DNA from: an uncultured Propionivibrio sp.
GTDB lineage: Bacteria > Pseudomonadota > Gammaproteobacteria > Burkholderiales > Rhodocyclaceae
Length of the DNA: 46,144 nucleotides
Assembly: GCA_938040985.1 (NCBI GenBank)
Contig: CALHZD010000140.1
Coordinates: 1 to 46,144 of the forward strand
Direction: 5' to 3'
Position numbers and translations under genes: made by a program. Positions 23,048 to 30,967 of the stretch are shown here, piece by piece; positions within the stretch are counted from its first letter, which is position 1, and every line of letters starts with the position of its first letter. The notes beneath the pieces are model-generated. The model saw only the letters and a program-made list of their open reading frames with translations. It was not told the DNA's origin and searched no databases.

Positions 23048-24159
23048 AACACGGCCACTTCCGGTTGGGCAGGGCGCCCGTCGGGCGGCGCAATGCAGCC
23101 GCAATGCTGCACAGCATCGTCAAAAGCAACGGTGTAGATCCACGTCCGGTAGGCAGCCGGCCGAAAGCGCTTGAGCACCGGATCAAGCCAGCGATGGCCG
23201 GCATGCAGGCCCAGGCTCATCACGACCGTTGGGCAAAGCGCCAGCGCGTCTTCGAGCAGCATTAGAAATTCGTCTTCACACGTCCCTGACACGGCAAGAA
23301 AGGCGAGAAATGTCTGGTCGAGCGCTTTCCCCGGCGGCGGCAGGACGATTCTTTTTGCCAGGCGGGCGTAAGCATTGTAGAGCGGCAGCAATGCATTCAG
23401 CGGCATCCGGTAGGCGCAGGCCATCGCCTGTTTATAGGCCTGCTGGTTCCAGAGCGCCATCACGGCCGACGGTCCGGCGTTTCCATCGATGCAGTAAAAG
23501 ACCGCGCCTGTCGCCTCTGCCCGCACAGGATCGATCACCGGCGAAAATTGGTAACGACATGCCTGTTGGTTATGGAAGCGGCAAAGATTTTCCAGTTCGC
23601 CGGGCATCGCTCGCCGCCAGGCGCCGTGCCGGCGAGCGCGCGCTTTGGGGAGCGCCAGCGTAACCAGCTCGTTCAGCGGGCGGTAGCGCGGCAGGCCGTG
23701 CAGACCGGCCTCCAGCAATCGACGCGCCGTCCGGTTTTCCGACGCAATCGCGGTATACCAAAGCGCTGCCTTGCACTCTGCCGCAAAATGCCGAATCGAC
23801 GCATAGCCGATTTTGAGGAGCCGAAAGCGATGTCGATAGCGCGGTTTTATCCGCAAACCGCCCAGATAGCCCACTTGAGTTTGCATGCCGTTCCAGTGCA
23901 GCGGCTGCTCGGTACAAACGTACATTCCTACCGCCTCACCAGTCTCTCCGACACCGGCACGCCTTGCGCCTTGCTTTTCATCCGCATCTTCCGCAGTATG
24001 TCCCAGCACCACCCACTCACGCCCGAAATGGCCCGTCCCTGCGAAAAAAGACGGCTCTCGCGTCATCGCCATGCTCACCCACCCGGGCATCGGGTTGCCG
24101 CGCAACAATGCACGCAGCGTAGCGTCGTCATCAGGCGTGGCAAGGCGCAGGTGAATCAT
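23044..24159 (-). CDS. GNAT-like acyltransferase, 371 residues, possibly two-domain
   Basis: The N-terminal part looks like a GNAT fold: MIHLRLATPDDDATLRALL is a typical first strand and helix. GYLGGLRIKPRYRHRFRLLKIG (97-118) resembles the acyl-CoA pyrophosphate loop, and ALWYTAIASENRTARRLLEAGL is like motif B. The remaining ~190 residues may be a second, degenerate GNAT half (PGELENLCRFHNQ opens it and FLMLLEDALALCPTVVMSLGLHAG closes it). GNAT proteins transfer acyl groups from CoA or ACP to amines. It is coupled by 4-bp ATGA overlaps to paralogue 3 upstream and paralogue 2 downstream, placing it inside the pathway. The exact family is not recognised. Confidence 0.72.
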   Translation of the reverse strand: MIHLRLATPDDDATLRALLRGNPMPGWVSMAMTREPSFFAGTGHFGREWVVLGHTAEDADEKQGARRAGVGETGEAVGMYVCTEQPLHWNGMQTQVGYLGGLRIKPRYRHRFRLLKIGYASIRHFAAECKAALWYTAIASENRTARRLLEAGLHGLPRYRPLNELVTLALPKARARRHGAWRRAMPGELENLCRFHNQQACRYQFSPVIDPVRAEATGAVFYCIDGNAGPSAVMALWNQQAYKQAMACAYRMPLNALLPLYNAYARLAKRIVLPPPGKALDQTFLAFLAVSGTCEDEFLMLLEDALALCPTVVMSLGLHAGHRWLDPVLKRFRPAAYRTWIYTVAFDDAVQHCGCIAPPDGRPAQPEVAVL

Positions 24160-25499
24160 GGCGCGTCCAAGACAAATTCGCTTTCATCCCCCAGCGGATA
24201 GCCGTTGCGCAGGGAGATTTCGTTGCGGTGCAAGGCGTTAATCGGGAAAAAATGGCGAAACATGAACCCATCGCCCCGATTGCCCAGGCTGCGCCGAAGG
24301 ATGCTGGACCAGGCATAGAAACGGCGGCGCGCCTCGACACACCCCTGCGTGACGGCTTCCGGTGACAATCGCTTGGGCACGAAAGGAAGCTCGTTGTAAC
24401 GGTAGCGCAGATCCAGCCACCAGGCATCGAAGCGCAGGCGGCCCTCATCCTGCAAACGCCGATAAAGCGGCGTACCGGGAAACGGCGTCAGATGATTAAA
24501 TGCCGCAAGGTACATTTTCTGCGCCTGAGCAAATTCAACCGCTTCGGCAAAAGTATCTGCCGTATCGTGCTCATAGCCAAAAATGAACGTCCCATACACG
24601 CCGATGCCGTGCTGACGCAAATTCGCCAGCGCTCCCGCGTAACCGCTGCGCATGGTGTTGAAACGTTTGCGCATCAGCAGCAAATTAGCCTCATTGAGCG
24701 ACTCAAAGCCAATAAGGACGCCACGGCACCCGCTACGCGCGAGTTGCCGCACAAACGATTCGTCGTGCGCTGCATGAATGCTCATCTGCGTAATCCAGCG
24801 CAGGGACAGGCGCGCAAGCGCCGAAAGCAATTCGCGCCTGGCATCGACCTGCCCGGCAAAATTGTCATCGACGAAGAAAAACAGTTTTCTGCTGGCGCGC
24901 AAACCTTCCAGCTCACGAATGACATCGCCCACCGGACGAACACGATAGCTGCGCTGGAAGAAGGTCTGAATGGCACAAAACTCACATGGAAAACGGCAAC
25001 CGCGCCCTGTCTCCACCAGCCCAATCGGCAAATAGCGTTTATTCCGGAAAATGCCGCGATCTATTGAAATGGCGGACAAATCAAGGCGTGTCCCGCCGTC
25101 GTAGCGGGATTTGAGCGTTCCATGCGCCAGATCGTCCATGACTTCAGGCCATACGGCCTCAGCTTCGCCAGTCACCACGGCATCGGCAAAACCCGAGGCT
25201 TCCTCCGGCATCAGCGTAGGATGGAAACCGCCCAGAATGACCGGAACGCCCTGTTGCCGAAAGCGCCGGGAGATCTGATAAGCCCGCCGGGCAGTATACG
25301 TTTCGACGGGGATAGCGACGGCATCGGTCGGTTCGTCAAAAGGAATGGTTTCGAGCCGGTCATCGTAAAAGCGCAGCTCGATATGAAGGCCGGTCAGCCC
25401 TGCAAGTACAGCGATCGGCAGGGGTTCCATCTGCCAGGAGCGGATGTACGACTCGCCAACGCGGTGGCCGATGGCCGGCTGCACTAAGGTCAACCGCAT
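24156..25499 (-). CDS. B12-binding-domain radical SAM protein (paralogue 3 of cluster)
   Basis: In this 447-residue protein the B12-type domain includes MRLTLVQPAIG, VETYTARRAYQISRRF (65-80) and VILGGFHPTLMPEEAS. The radical SAM cysteines are C168, C172 and C175 in GRGCRFPCEFC. Downstream motifs are FFVDDNFAGQ, GFESLNEANL, FPGTPLYRRLQDEGRL, WWLDLRYRYNELPFVP and RRFYAWSSILRR. The start codon lies inside the end of paralogue 4 (10-bp overlap), and its stop overlaps the GNAT-like start by 4 bp. Its shared C-terminal module with paralogues 1 and 2 suggests related substrates. Confidence 0.92.
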   Translation of the reverse strand: MRLTLVQPAIGHRVGESYIRSWQMEPLPIAVLAGLTGLHIELRFYDDRLETIPFDEPTDAVAIPVETYTARRAYQISRRFRQQGVPVILGGFHPTLMPEEASGFADAVVTGEAEAVWPEVMDDLAHGTLKSRYDGGTRLDLSAISIDRGIFRNKRYLPIGLVETGRGCRFPCEFCAIQTFFQRSYRVRPVGDVIRELEGLRASRKLFFFVDDNFAGQVDARRELLSALARLSLRWITQMSIHAAHDESFVRQLARSGCRGVLIGFESLNEANLLLMRKRFNTMRSGYAGALANLRQHGIGVYGTFIFGYEHDTADTFAEAVEFAQAQKMYLAAFNHLTPFPGTPLYRRLQDEGRLRFDAWWLDLRYRYNELPFVPKRLSPEAVTQGCVEARRRFYAWSSILRRSLGNRGDGFMFRHFFPINALHRNEISLRNGYPLGDESEFVLDAP

Positions 25500-26917
25500 A
25501 CGGTTCTCTGGCTTCTCTGGGTGCTCACTGAAGATTCTGGCGGTTGAAAGACCACGCTGCTCACCGCCTTCTTATCTGTGGATAGCAAAGGCAAGGGCTG
25601 TATCGGCCAGTCGCACGTGTAGAAACGGTGCAGATTGTGCGCATAAAACCGGTACCCGCAATTGGCAGTCAGCGCCAGTGGCTGAAAGTTGCGCGCCCGC
25701 CATAAGCGTCGGGCAATTGCCGACCAGCGATAGGCGGCTTTCCAGGCGCGTTCGTGACCTTCCGCAAGTTGGCGCACGGACATGTTGTACGGCTGAAAAA
25801 CGACATGCTGTCCGTCATAGAGATCCCAATTCCGGCTAAGGATCCGACCGCCGGCTTCCAAACGACGGTATAGCGGCGTCCCCGGAAATGGCGTGAGGAC
25901 GGCAAAGCGCGGCAGGTCGACACCGGCGTCGATCGCAAACTCCACCGTCGCATCGAAAACATCGGGCGTGTCATGCTCCAGACCAAAAACAAAACACCCC
26001 TGAACCGCGATGCCGAGCCGGTGCAGGTCAGCGATAAAATCCTTGAAATGCACCGCACCGTTGAAACGCTTTCCGGCATCTCCCAGGCTTTCCGGGGTGA
26101 CGGTCTCCAGGCCGAGCAGCAGTCCGCGGCAACCGCTGCGCGCCACCAGCTCCAGCAGTTCGGCATCCAGCGCCAGCAGAACGGTCGACAGGCCAAACCA
26201 TTGCACATTCAATGGAATCAGCCGCATAAACAATTCCCGAGCGTAATTGCGATCAGAAATCAGATTGAGATCAACAAAAAGAATCCGTTTCTGCCCAACG
26301 CGACGAATGTCTTCAATGACCCAATCGACGGGTTTTTGATATTGCCGCCGTCCCCAGGCGGTGGGCGCGACGCAAAACTCGCAGGCATGCGCACACGACC
26401 GCGTCGCCTCAAAAACAGCCTGTGTCAAAAATTGCCGTGAATCGAACAGATCGCGACGCGCATGCGGCATATTCGGGCGATTTAAGGAAAAATCGGGTGC
26501 CTGGCGATATACCGGTTGCAGGCGGCCGGCCGCCCAGTCGCGTAGCAATGCGGGCCAACTGTCTTCGGCATAGCCTATACAGATCGCGTCGGCATGGCGA
26601 GCCGCTTCTTCCGGCACCAACGTGACGTGCGGACCGCCGAGAACGACCGTACGGCCCTGTCGTCGAAAGCGTGCCGCCAGCTCGTAGGCTCGCCGCGCCG
26701 TGCCGGTAATGACGGTCATTCCGATCAGATCAGCATCGATTGTTTCCGGGATGGGGGTGATGCCTTCATCAATTAGCGTAATTTCGGCGTTCATATCCGC
26801 CGGCACCAGCGCCGCGAGGGTAGGCAAGGTCAGCGGCTGGTAACGAAGGGAGCGCTTGAAAATCCCACCGCGCACGCGGTAAAGCGGACCTTTGGGCGAA
26901 ATCAGTGTAATTTTCAT
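25490..26917 (-). CDS. B12-binding-domain radical SAM protein (paralogue 4, divergent)
   Basis: This 475-residue protein is the most divergent of the four. The B12-type domain has MKITLISPKGPLYRVRGGIF, TGTARRAYELAARF (71-84) and VVLGGPHVTLVPEEAA. The SAM cysteines are C175, C179 and C182 in TRSCAHACEFC. It lacks the YDDR motif of the other three (it has LIDEG instead). Its C-terminal module reads LYDGQHVVFQPYNMS ... YRWSAIARR, closer to HpnJ/BchE-like proteins. A Ser/Gln/Thr-rich tail of about 30 residues is unusual. It overlaps the GH3 gene by 4 bp and paralogue 3 by 10 bp. It may catalyse a different step from the other three. Confidence 0.92.
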   Translation of the reverse strand: MKITLISPKGPLYRVRGGIFKRSLRYQPLTLPTLAALVPADMNAEITLIDEGITPIPETIDADLIGMTVITGTARRAYELAARFRRQGRTVVLGGPHVTLVPEEAARHADAICIGYAEDSWPALLRDWAAGRLQPVYRQAPDFSLNRPNMPHARRDLFDSRQFLTQAVFEATRSCAHACEFCVAPTAWGRRQYQKPVDWVIEDIRRVGQKRILFVDLNLISDRNYARELFMRLIPLNVQWFGLSTVLLALDAELLELVARSGCRGLLLGLETVTPESLGDAGKRFNGAVHFKDFIADLHRLGIAVQGCFVFGLEHDTPDVFDATVEFAIDAGVDLPRFAVLTPFPGTPLYRRLEAGGRILSRNWDLYDGQHVVFQPYNMSVRQLAEGHERAWKAAYRWSAIARRLWRARNFQPLALTANCGYRFYAHNLHRFYTCDWPIQPLPLLSTDKKAVSSVVFQPPESSVSTQRSQRTVCG

Positions 26918-28305
26918 GGGTAGAAAGATTCAAATAGCGGTAGCCAGAATGTTTCTCGGCGCAAGGCCAGCGGTTTAATATCGCCGAGGCGCGCACCGCG
27001 CGACAGTAGCGTCCGCTCGACAACCCGAAATGGTTCCGGATGCGTTAGTACACGCAGCGGCGCAAGCTGTCCGAGCCTGCGCGCATACGCATACTGAGGA
27101 TTAGCGCAAAGCAACGCTTCCAACTGTGCCAGTACCGCTTTGCCTGGGACACGCGTACAGATAAGCACATAGCCTGGGCGGTCAGCATCGGGCAACAGCA
27201 TGGAAAATAGCGGCAACGCGGATAATGCCTGAAGGCAATGAGCCACGAAAGGCTCATTCAGCTTCTCCCCGACCAGATCACACGTCAGCGTACCGCGCCC
27301 GACAAATTCCAGAATGGGACGTCCCTGCTTCGTGTGTCCTTCACATCTGAGCCAGTCGCCCGTTCGGTAACGATACAGCCCGTTAGCCGTCGTTACAATT
27401 GCCTCATACGCCTCACCCATTTGCAAGGCATCTTCCAGAAAAAAGCGTCCGTCTTTAGCGTATTCGATAAACACATGGGGAGCCGGTAGCGGGCGCCCCT
27501 GCCTATCCGGCACGGTCACCACCGCCTCGGTCGACAGCAATCCCTTTGGCTGCAGGCGGGCGTGCGGAAGTCGCCGTTGAACTTCATCGGCAAACCGTCG
27601 GGATGAGGCCGACGCCCAACAGCTGACAATTTTTAGACGCGGCCAACATGCCTGCGGATCGGGAATTTCGTCCAGCAAGCGCAGCAGAAACGTCGGACTC
27701 CACACCGAGATTAGCTCAAGATCACTGGCCGCCTTGAGATACGCAAGCGTGCGCTGCCGCCATTGCGTCACATCAGAAAGATTCGCCACATCGAATGGCA
27801 CCGCTGTCATGGCGGTAAGCATGCCGCCTGCGATTTCGCCAAGATAAGCCGCATCGGGCAATCCGACCGGAATGCCGTGGTTGAACTCGATCTGCCGAGT
27901 CGCCGGGCTGATGGAAAAATAGACACGGCCCGTGATGCGATGCGCTTGAATGGTGTGCATCAGCCAAGGCGCAATATCATTCTGGAAGTCAGACAACCCC
28001 GCGTCAGTATAAGGAATCAACTTGGCGCCGCCTGCGCTGCCTCCTGTCCGCTCGTAGGCAACGGGGCGTCCGGCAAAAAGAATGTTCGCTTCACCTGCCT
28101 GAATACGTACTAACCAAGGCGCAAGATCTTCGTAAACACACACAGGGACACGTTCCTGGAACGCGGTCACTGTTTCAGGAGAACCAAACTGTTTCAGATA
28201 AGCAGTATTCCGGTTTCGTTTTAGGGCTTGCAGCAGCCAGGCATTTTTCTGCTCACCTCTCTCTGCCGCAGCACCTTCCAGACAGTCCAGAGAGTTGCCG
28301 CTCAT
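26914..28305 (-). CDS. GH3-family adenylate-forming acyl-amide synthetase
   Basis: This 463-residue protein belongs to the GH3 (auxin-responsive) branch of the ANL superfamily. Such enzymes adenylate a carboxylate and transfer it to an amine, usually an amino acid. The three ATP/AMP motifs are present: YERTGGSAGGAKLIPYT (84-100), GLLSTE (255-260, in place of YxSSE) and YRYRTGD (311-317). GEKLNE (346-351) follows in the hinge to the C-terminal domain. Plant enzymes conjugate jasmonate or auxin; bacterial members are mostly uncharacterised. It is coupled by 4-bp overlaps to the first GNAT-like gene and to radical SAM paralogue 4. The acid and amine substrates are unknown. Confidence 0.9.
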   Translation of the reverse strand: MSGNSLDCLEGAAAERGEQKNAWLLQALKRNRNTAYLKQFGSPETVTAFQERVPVCVYEDLAPWLVRIQAGEANILFAGRPVAYERTGGSAGGAKLIPYTDAGLSDFQNDIAPWLMHTIQAHRITGRVYFSISPATRQIEFNHGIPVGLPDAAYLGEIAGGMLTAMTAVPFDVANLSDVTQWRQRTLAYLKAASDLELISVWSPTFLLRLLDEIPDPQACWPRLKIVSCWASASSRRFADEVQRRLPHARLQPKGLLSTEAVVTVPDRQGRPLPAPHVFIEYAKDGRFFLEDALQMGEAYEAIVTTANGLYRYRTGDWLRCEGHTKQGRPILEFVGRGTLTCDLVGEKLNEPFVAHCLQALSALPLFSMLLPDADRPGYVLICTRVPGKAVLAQLEALLCANPQYAYARRLGQLAPLRVLTHPEPFRVVERTLLSRGARLGDIKPLALRRETFWLPLFESFYP

Positions 28306-29039
28306 GAAATATCTACGCCCTCGACACAGCCGGTTTTATTGAATATCCGGGCGGCAAGCGGTTTCATATTTGGGGATTCCAATTCACACAGGCAGACGAG
28401 TTCATGACCCAGGCGATAGCCGGGATTTTTTTCCATAAAAAAACGGGTGGATATGCGCTGCATTTCTTCTGGCGTGGGTTCAGCAATATCGCGTTTAAGA
28501 TGTCCGCGCGATTCAGGGAAACAGACCACGCCTGCATTTGCATCATAGTCATTGCCGAATTTTCTAATCGCCAATTGATCGGCGAGGCATTTCAAATCAG
28601 AACGAAATTCCGACCAATGAGGAAAAAATGATTTTCCGAAAACAGACAGATACTTAAAAGTACGGTGTCCTTTAACTAGCAGAAACCAGAAAAGCGGGCA
28701 TTCCGGCACTTCCCGCTTGATCTCACCAACGCGCGCAATCCACGCAAAAGCCAAGGATTGCTGCCCCCAATGTTGAGGCGCAACGATTGTATCCCCGGAA
28801 TAGACAATACGTATCCGGCGCCCACTCCAGTCATCGGAAAAGATTTTGAGTACCGTAAAGCCACACAATGCTTCACGGCAGTACAGCAGAATCGCTTCGT
28901 CCTTATCAGCTAAATCATTGCAAAATAACGTATAGGACGTGCCGTCAAAATGATCCAGATATAAGGCCGCCATCTGGTCAACAACATCATCAGGAATTTC
29001 CTCAATCCGCATTCGGCGCGTCGTGTAGTAGTTACTCAA
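28302..29039 (-). CDS. GNAT-like protein, first gene of the cluster
   Basis: This 245-residue cytosolic protein has a GNAT-like flow: EIPDDVVDQMAALYLDHFDGTS opens it, a strand GFTVLKIFSDDWSGRRIRIVYSGDTIV follows, then a helix FAWIARVGEIKREV and FWFLLVKGHRTFKYLSVFGKSFFPHW. No clean acetyl-CoA loop is visible, so the assignment is tentative. It appears to start with TTG at 29039 (AAAGGTG 5 bases upstream); an in-frame ATG nine codons later is the alternative. Its stop overlaps the GH3 start by 4 bp. As the first gene of the cluster it follows a 326-bp region that should hold the operon promoter. Confidence 0.65.
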   Translation of the reverse strand: MSNYYTTRRMRIEEIPDDVVDQMAALYLDHFDGTSYTLFCNDLADKDEAILLYCREALCGFTVLKIFSDDWSGRRIRIVYSGDTIVAPQHWGQQSLAFAWIARVGEIKREVPECPLFWFLLVKGHRTFKYLSVFGKSFFPHWSEFRSDLKCLADQLAIRKFGNDYDANAGVVCFPESRGHLKRDIAEPTPEEMQRISTRFFMEKNPGYRLGHELVCLCELESPNMKPLAARIFNKTGCVEGVDIS

Positions 29040-29365
29040 GACTTCACCTTTGTTAATCGCTGTTCACGACACGATAGCCGAAAAATTTAACGCTTCAAAC
29101 GACGTCGCCTCACCTTTCTATTTTTATGTAGGTTTTCGTCCTCGGCTCGCCACTTTATAGGGGAGATCACCAACCACGACCTAACCCGCATTCTAAATCA
29201 CCTGAATTCGTGATCGGCAATCATAGATAGCCGGCACATATCTATCTATCAAGACCTAAAAAGCCTAAAAAGCGAACACGAATTTACCCGCCTTCCGATC
29301 AATCACCAACGATTGGTCGTACAGTCGTCATTCAAACAACGCTTTCTCCCTACCCGCAGGCCGAT
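29040..29365. other. Probable control region of the nine-gene cluster
   Basis: This 326-bp non-coding stretch is downstream of erpA and upstream of the cluster's first gene. It is more AT-rich than the coding sequence around it. On the minus strand a TATAAA (about 29154-29159) could be a -10 box, but no good -35 is at the right distance. It contains the inverted repeat at 29223-29249 and two tandem CCTAAAAAG units near 29255-29273. Confidence 0.4.
29223..29249. promoter_or_regulatory. Inverted repeat, candidate operator upstream of the cluster
   Basis: ATAGATAG (29223-29230) and CTATCTAT (29242-29249) form a perfect 8-bp inverted repeat with an 11-bp spacer. No U-run follows on either strand, so it is not a standard terminator. 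The arms have the spacing of a dimeric regulator site. No regulator gene is adjacent. Confidence 0.4.
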
Positions 29366-29716
29366 TTAGGCAGAGAAGGATGAGCCGCAACCACAGGTCG
29401 ATGTGGCGTTCGGATTTTTGATAACGAACTGCGAGCCTTCAAGGTCTTCCGTGTAGTCAATTTCCGCGCCGACAAGATACTGATAGCTCATTGGATCGAC
29501 CAACAAAGTGACGCCATTTTTCTGCATCACCGTATCGTCATCGCTGGTTTCTTCGTCGAATGTAAAACCGTACTGGAATCCGGCGCACCCTCCTCCTGTC
29601 ACAAATACGCGCAGTTTCAAATCTGGATTGCCTTCCTCCACGATGAGTTCTTTAACCTTATTGGCAGCGTTATCGGTAAATACGAAAGGCATTGGCAATT
29701 CTGCGGCAGTATTCAT
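29366..29716 (-). CDS. erpA: A-type iron-sulfur carrier protein ErpA
   Basis: ErpA carries nascent 4Fe-4S clusters from the assembly scaffold to apo-proteins. The 116-residue protein has the three A-type cysteines: C44 in TGGGCAGFQYG, and C108 and C110 in TCGCGSSFSA. The segment DPMSYQYLVGAEIDYTEDLEGSQFVIKNPNA is typical of ErpA/IscA. AGGAGG lies 8 bases before the ATG. It follows the bactofilin gene after 29 bp. An Fe-S carrier beside four radical SAM genes is suggestive, but this erpA neighbourhood is a common betaproteobacterial one, so I do not take it as part of that cluster. Confidence 0.95.
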   Translation of the reverse strand: MNTAAELPMPFVFTDNAANKVKELIVEEGNPDLKLRVFVTGGGCAGFQYGFTFDEETSDDDTVMQKNGVTLLVDPMSYQYLVGAEIDYTEDLEGSQFVIKNPNATSTCGCGSSFSA

Positions 29717-29745
29717 TTCTTCAACCTCCTATGGCCGGATCGAGA

Positions 29746-30159
29746 TTAGTCAGCCAGTCCACTATTCGATGCCAGTTTAAGCTCAACATTCTTGGCGCCA
29801 GGCAGATGAACCAAACGTCCTTCAATGACAGCGCCCTGCTGGATCTCGATCTGCTGATACTCTACATCGCCTGTGACATGCGCTGCGGACAAGAGTTCCA
29901 GAGACTCGCTCGCGCTGACAGGACCGATGATCGTACCATTGACTACAACATGTCCGACACGCACTTCGCCTTCAACAGTGGCTTTTTCACTAATGACCAA
30001 GGTTCCCTGCTGGCCTTCCTCGCAACGGATATTCCCGCGCACTTCGCCATCGATCCGCAAACCGCCGCAAAAGGTAATATCCCCTTCTATCTTAGTATTG
30101 ATGCCAATCAGCGTATCAATCGCATTTTTTGCTGCTCCACTATTTTTTGTACCAAACAT
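29746..30159 (-). CDS. Bactofilin (polymer-forming cytoskeletal protein)
   Basis: This 137-residue protein has the short beta-helical bactofilin core (DUF583), seen as repeated short strands: KIEGDITFCGGLRIDGEVRG, TLVISEKATVEGEVRVGHVV, VNGTIIGPVSASESLELL and AHVTGDVEYQQIEIQQGAVI. Disordered ends flank the core. Bactofilins polymerise without nucleotide and organise cell-wall enzymes or polar structures. It lies 8 bp after the DUF6776 gene and 29 bp before erpA, probably in one transcript. Confidence 0.93.
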   Translation of the reverse strand: MFGTKNSGAAKNAIDTLIGINTKIEGDITFCGGLRIDGEVRGNIRCEEGQQGTLVISEKATVEGEVRVGHVVVNGTIIGPVSASESLELLSAAHVTGDVEYQQIEIQQGAVIEGRLVHLPGAKNVELKLASNSGLAD

Positions 30160-30167
30160 AACCCCTC

Positions 30168-30947
30168 CTAAAACACGACAGACTGTTTAGCGCGGACTGC
30201 GCCATCCTGCAATAATTGAGCTTCCACTGATCTAAGTGTCGCACCCTGTGGTATAGCAAAAATCCCTTCGAGCCGGTGAAGCGACTTCAACTCAAAAAAG
30301 AAACGCTCCGTATTTTCCTCCGATTTGGTAGGAATTGATATCGTAGCATTCTTCCCGTTTTGCCGAATTTTGACAATCAGGCGCAGGCGTCCCTGCACTA
30401 CTTTCGGCGTAGCATGGCGCCCCGCGTTATAAACGACCAACATCCGATACTGAAACTCCCCGCTATCTTTGCTCGGCTCAACATGCAATTGATTGATTTT
30501 GAAACCAGTTTTATCACCCAATGTGGCAGAAGGCATCAACTCCTCAAAAAACGCCAGATCCTGCTTCAGCGCAGCATTCTCTATTCCCAGTGTTCTGACC
30601 TGTTCGGACAGTTGCTGCAACGTCGTTTTTTCAATCTGTAGACGGCTGTCTTCCGTACTCGTCATGCCTCGCAACTTAGTCAGTTCACGGTCAAGTTCCA
30701 TCACATGATTGCGCAAAGACTGGATTTCACGTAACGACTCCTCCTGATCATGAGCAGTCGTTAATCGCACCCTTAGATAGAATGTTTCGTAACCCCATAA
30801 AATGAAAGCTACTGCTGCCACTAAAACAATACCTGACAAAACGCGCCAATACCATGGAATATGCCTGCGTATTGCCACACGTGGAGCGCCAATGCCAAAA
30901 CGCTGACGCAAACGTCTAAGCTTTGAGGCAGTTCTGGAAGTCACCAC
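30168..30947 (-). CDS. DUF6776-type single-pass membrane protein with coiled coil
   Basis: In this 259-residue protein a basic N-terminus (SKLRRLRQRFGIGAPRVAIRR) precedes one transmembrane helix (WRVLSGIVLVAAVAFILWGY, about 34-53). A coiled coil follows at about 60-140 (EESLREIQSLRNHVMELDRE ... LGIENAALKQDLAFFEELMP). The C-terminal beta-rich domain (FKINQLHVEPSKDSGEFQYRMLVVYNA...) is probably periplasmic. It starts with GTG (two consecutive GTG codons) after GGAG. In betaproteobacteria this family is regularly found next to a bactofilin gene, so a cell-envelope role with the bactofilin is plausible. Confidence 0.8.
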   Translation of the reverse strand: MVTSRTASKLRRLRQRFGIGAPRVAIRRHIPWYWRVLSGIVLVAAVAFILWGYETFYLRVRLTTAHDQEESLREIQSLRNHVMELDRELTKLRGMTSTEDSRLQIEKTTLQQLSEQVRTLGIENAALKQDLAFFEELMPSATLGDKTGFKINQLHVEPSKDSGEFQYRMLVVYNAGRHATPKVVQGRLRLIVKIRQNGKNATISIPTKSEENTERFFFELKSLHRLEGIFAIPQGATLRSVEAQLLQDGAVRAKQSVVF

Positions 30948-30967
30948 ACATCTCCATCACAATCAAG

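Noticed and set aside
18770..29039. Ladderane or hopanoid biosynthesis cluster
   Set aside because: Both pathways use related radical SAM enzymes. However, there are no ketosynthase or phytoene-desaturase-like genes (ladderane), and no squalene-hopene cyclase or squalene-synthesis genes (hopanoid). The GH3 enzyme has no role in either.
29366..29716. erpA as a dedicated Fe-S supplier of the radical SAM cluster
   Set aside because: The gene lies next to the cluster on the same strand, but 326 bp and a probable promoter separate them. The order of a DUF6776 gene, a bactofilin gene and erpA is a common housekeeping neighbourhood in betaproteobacteria.
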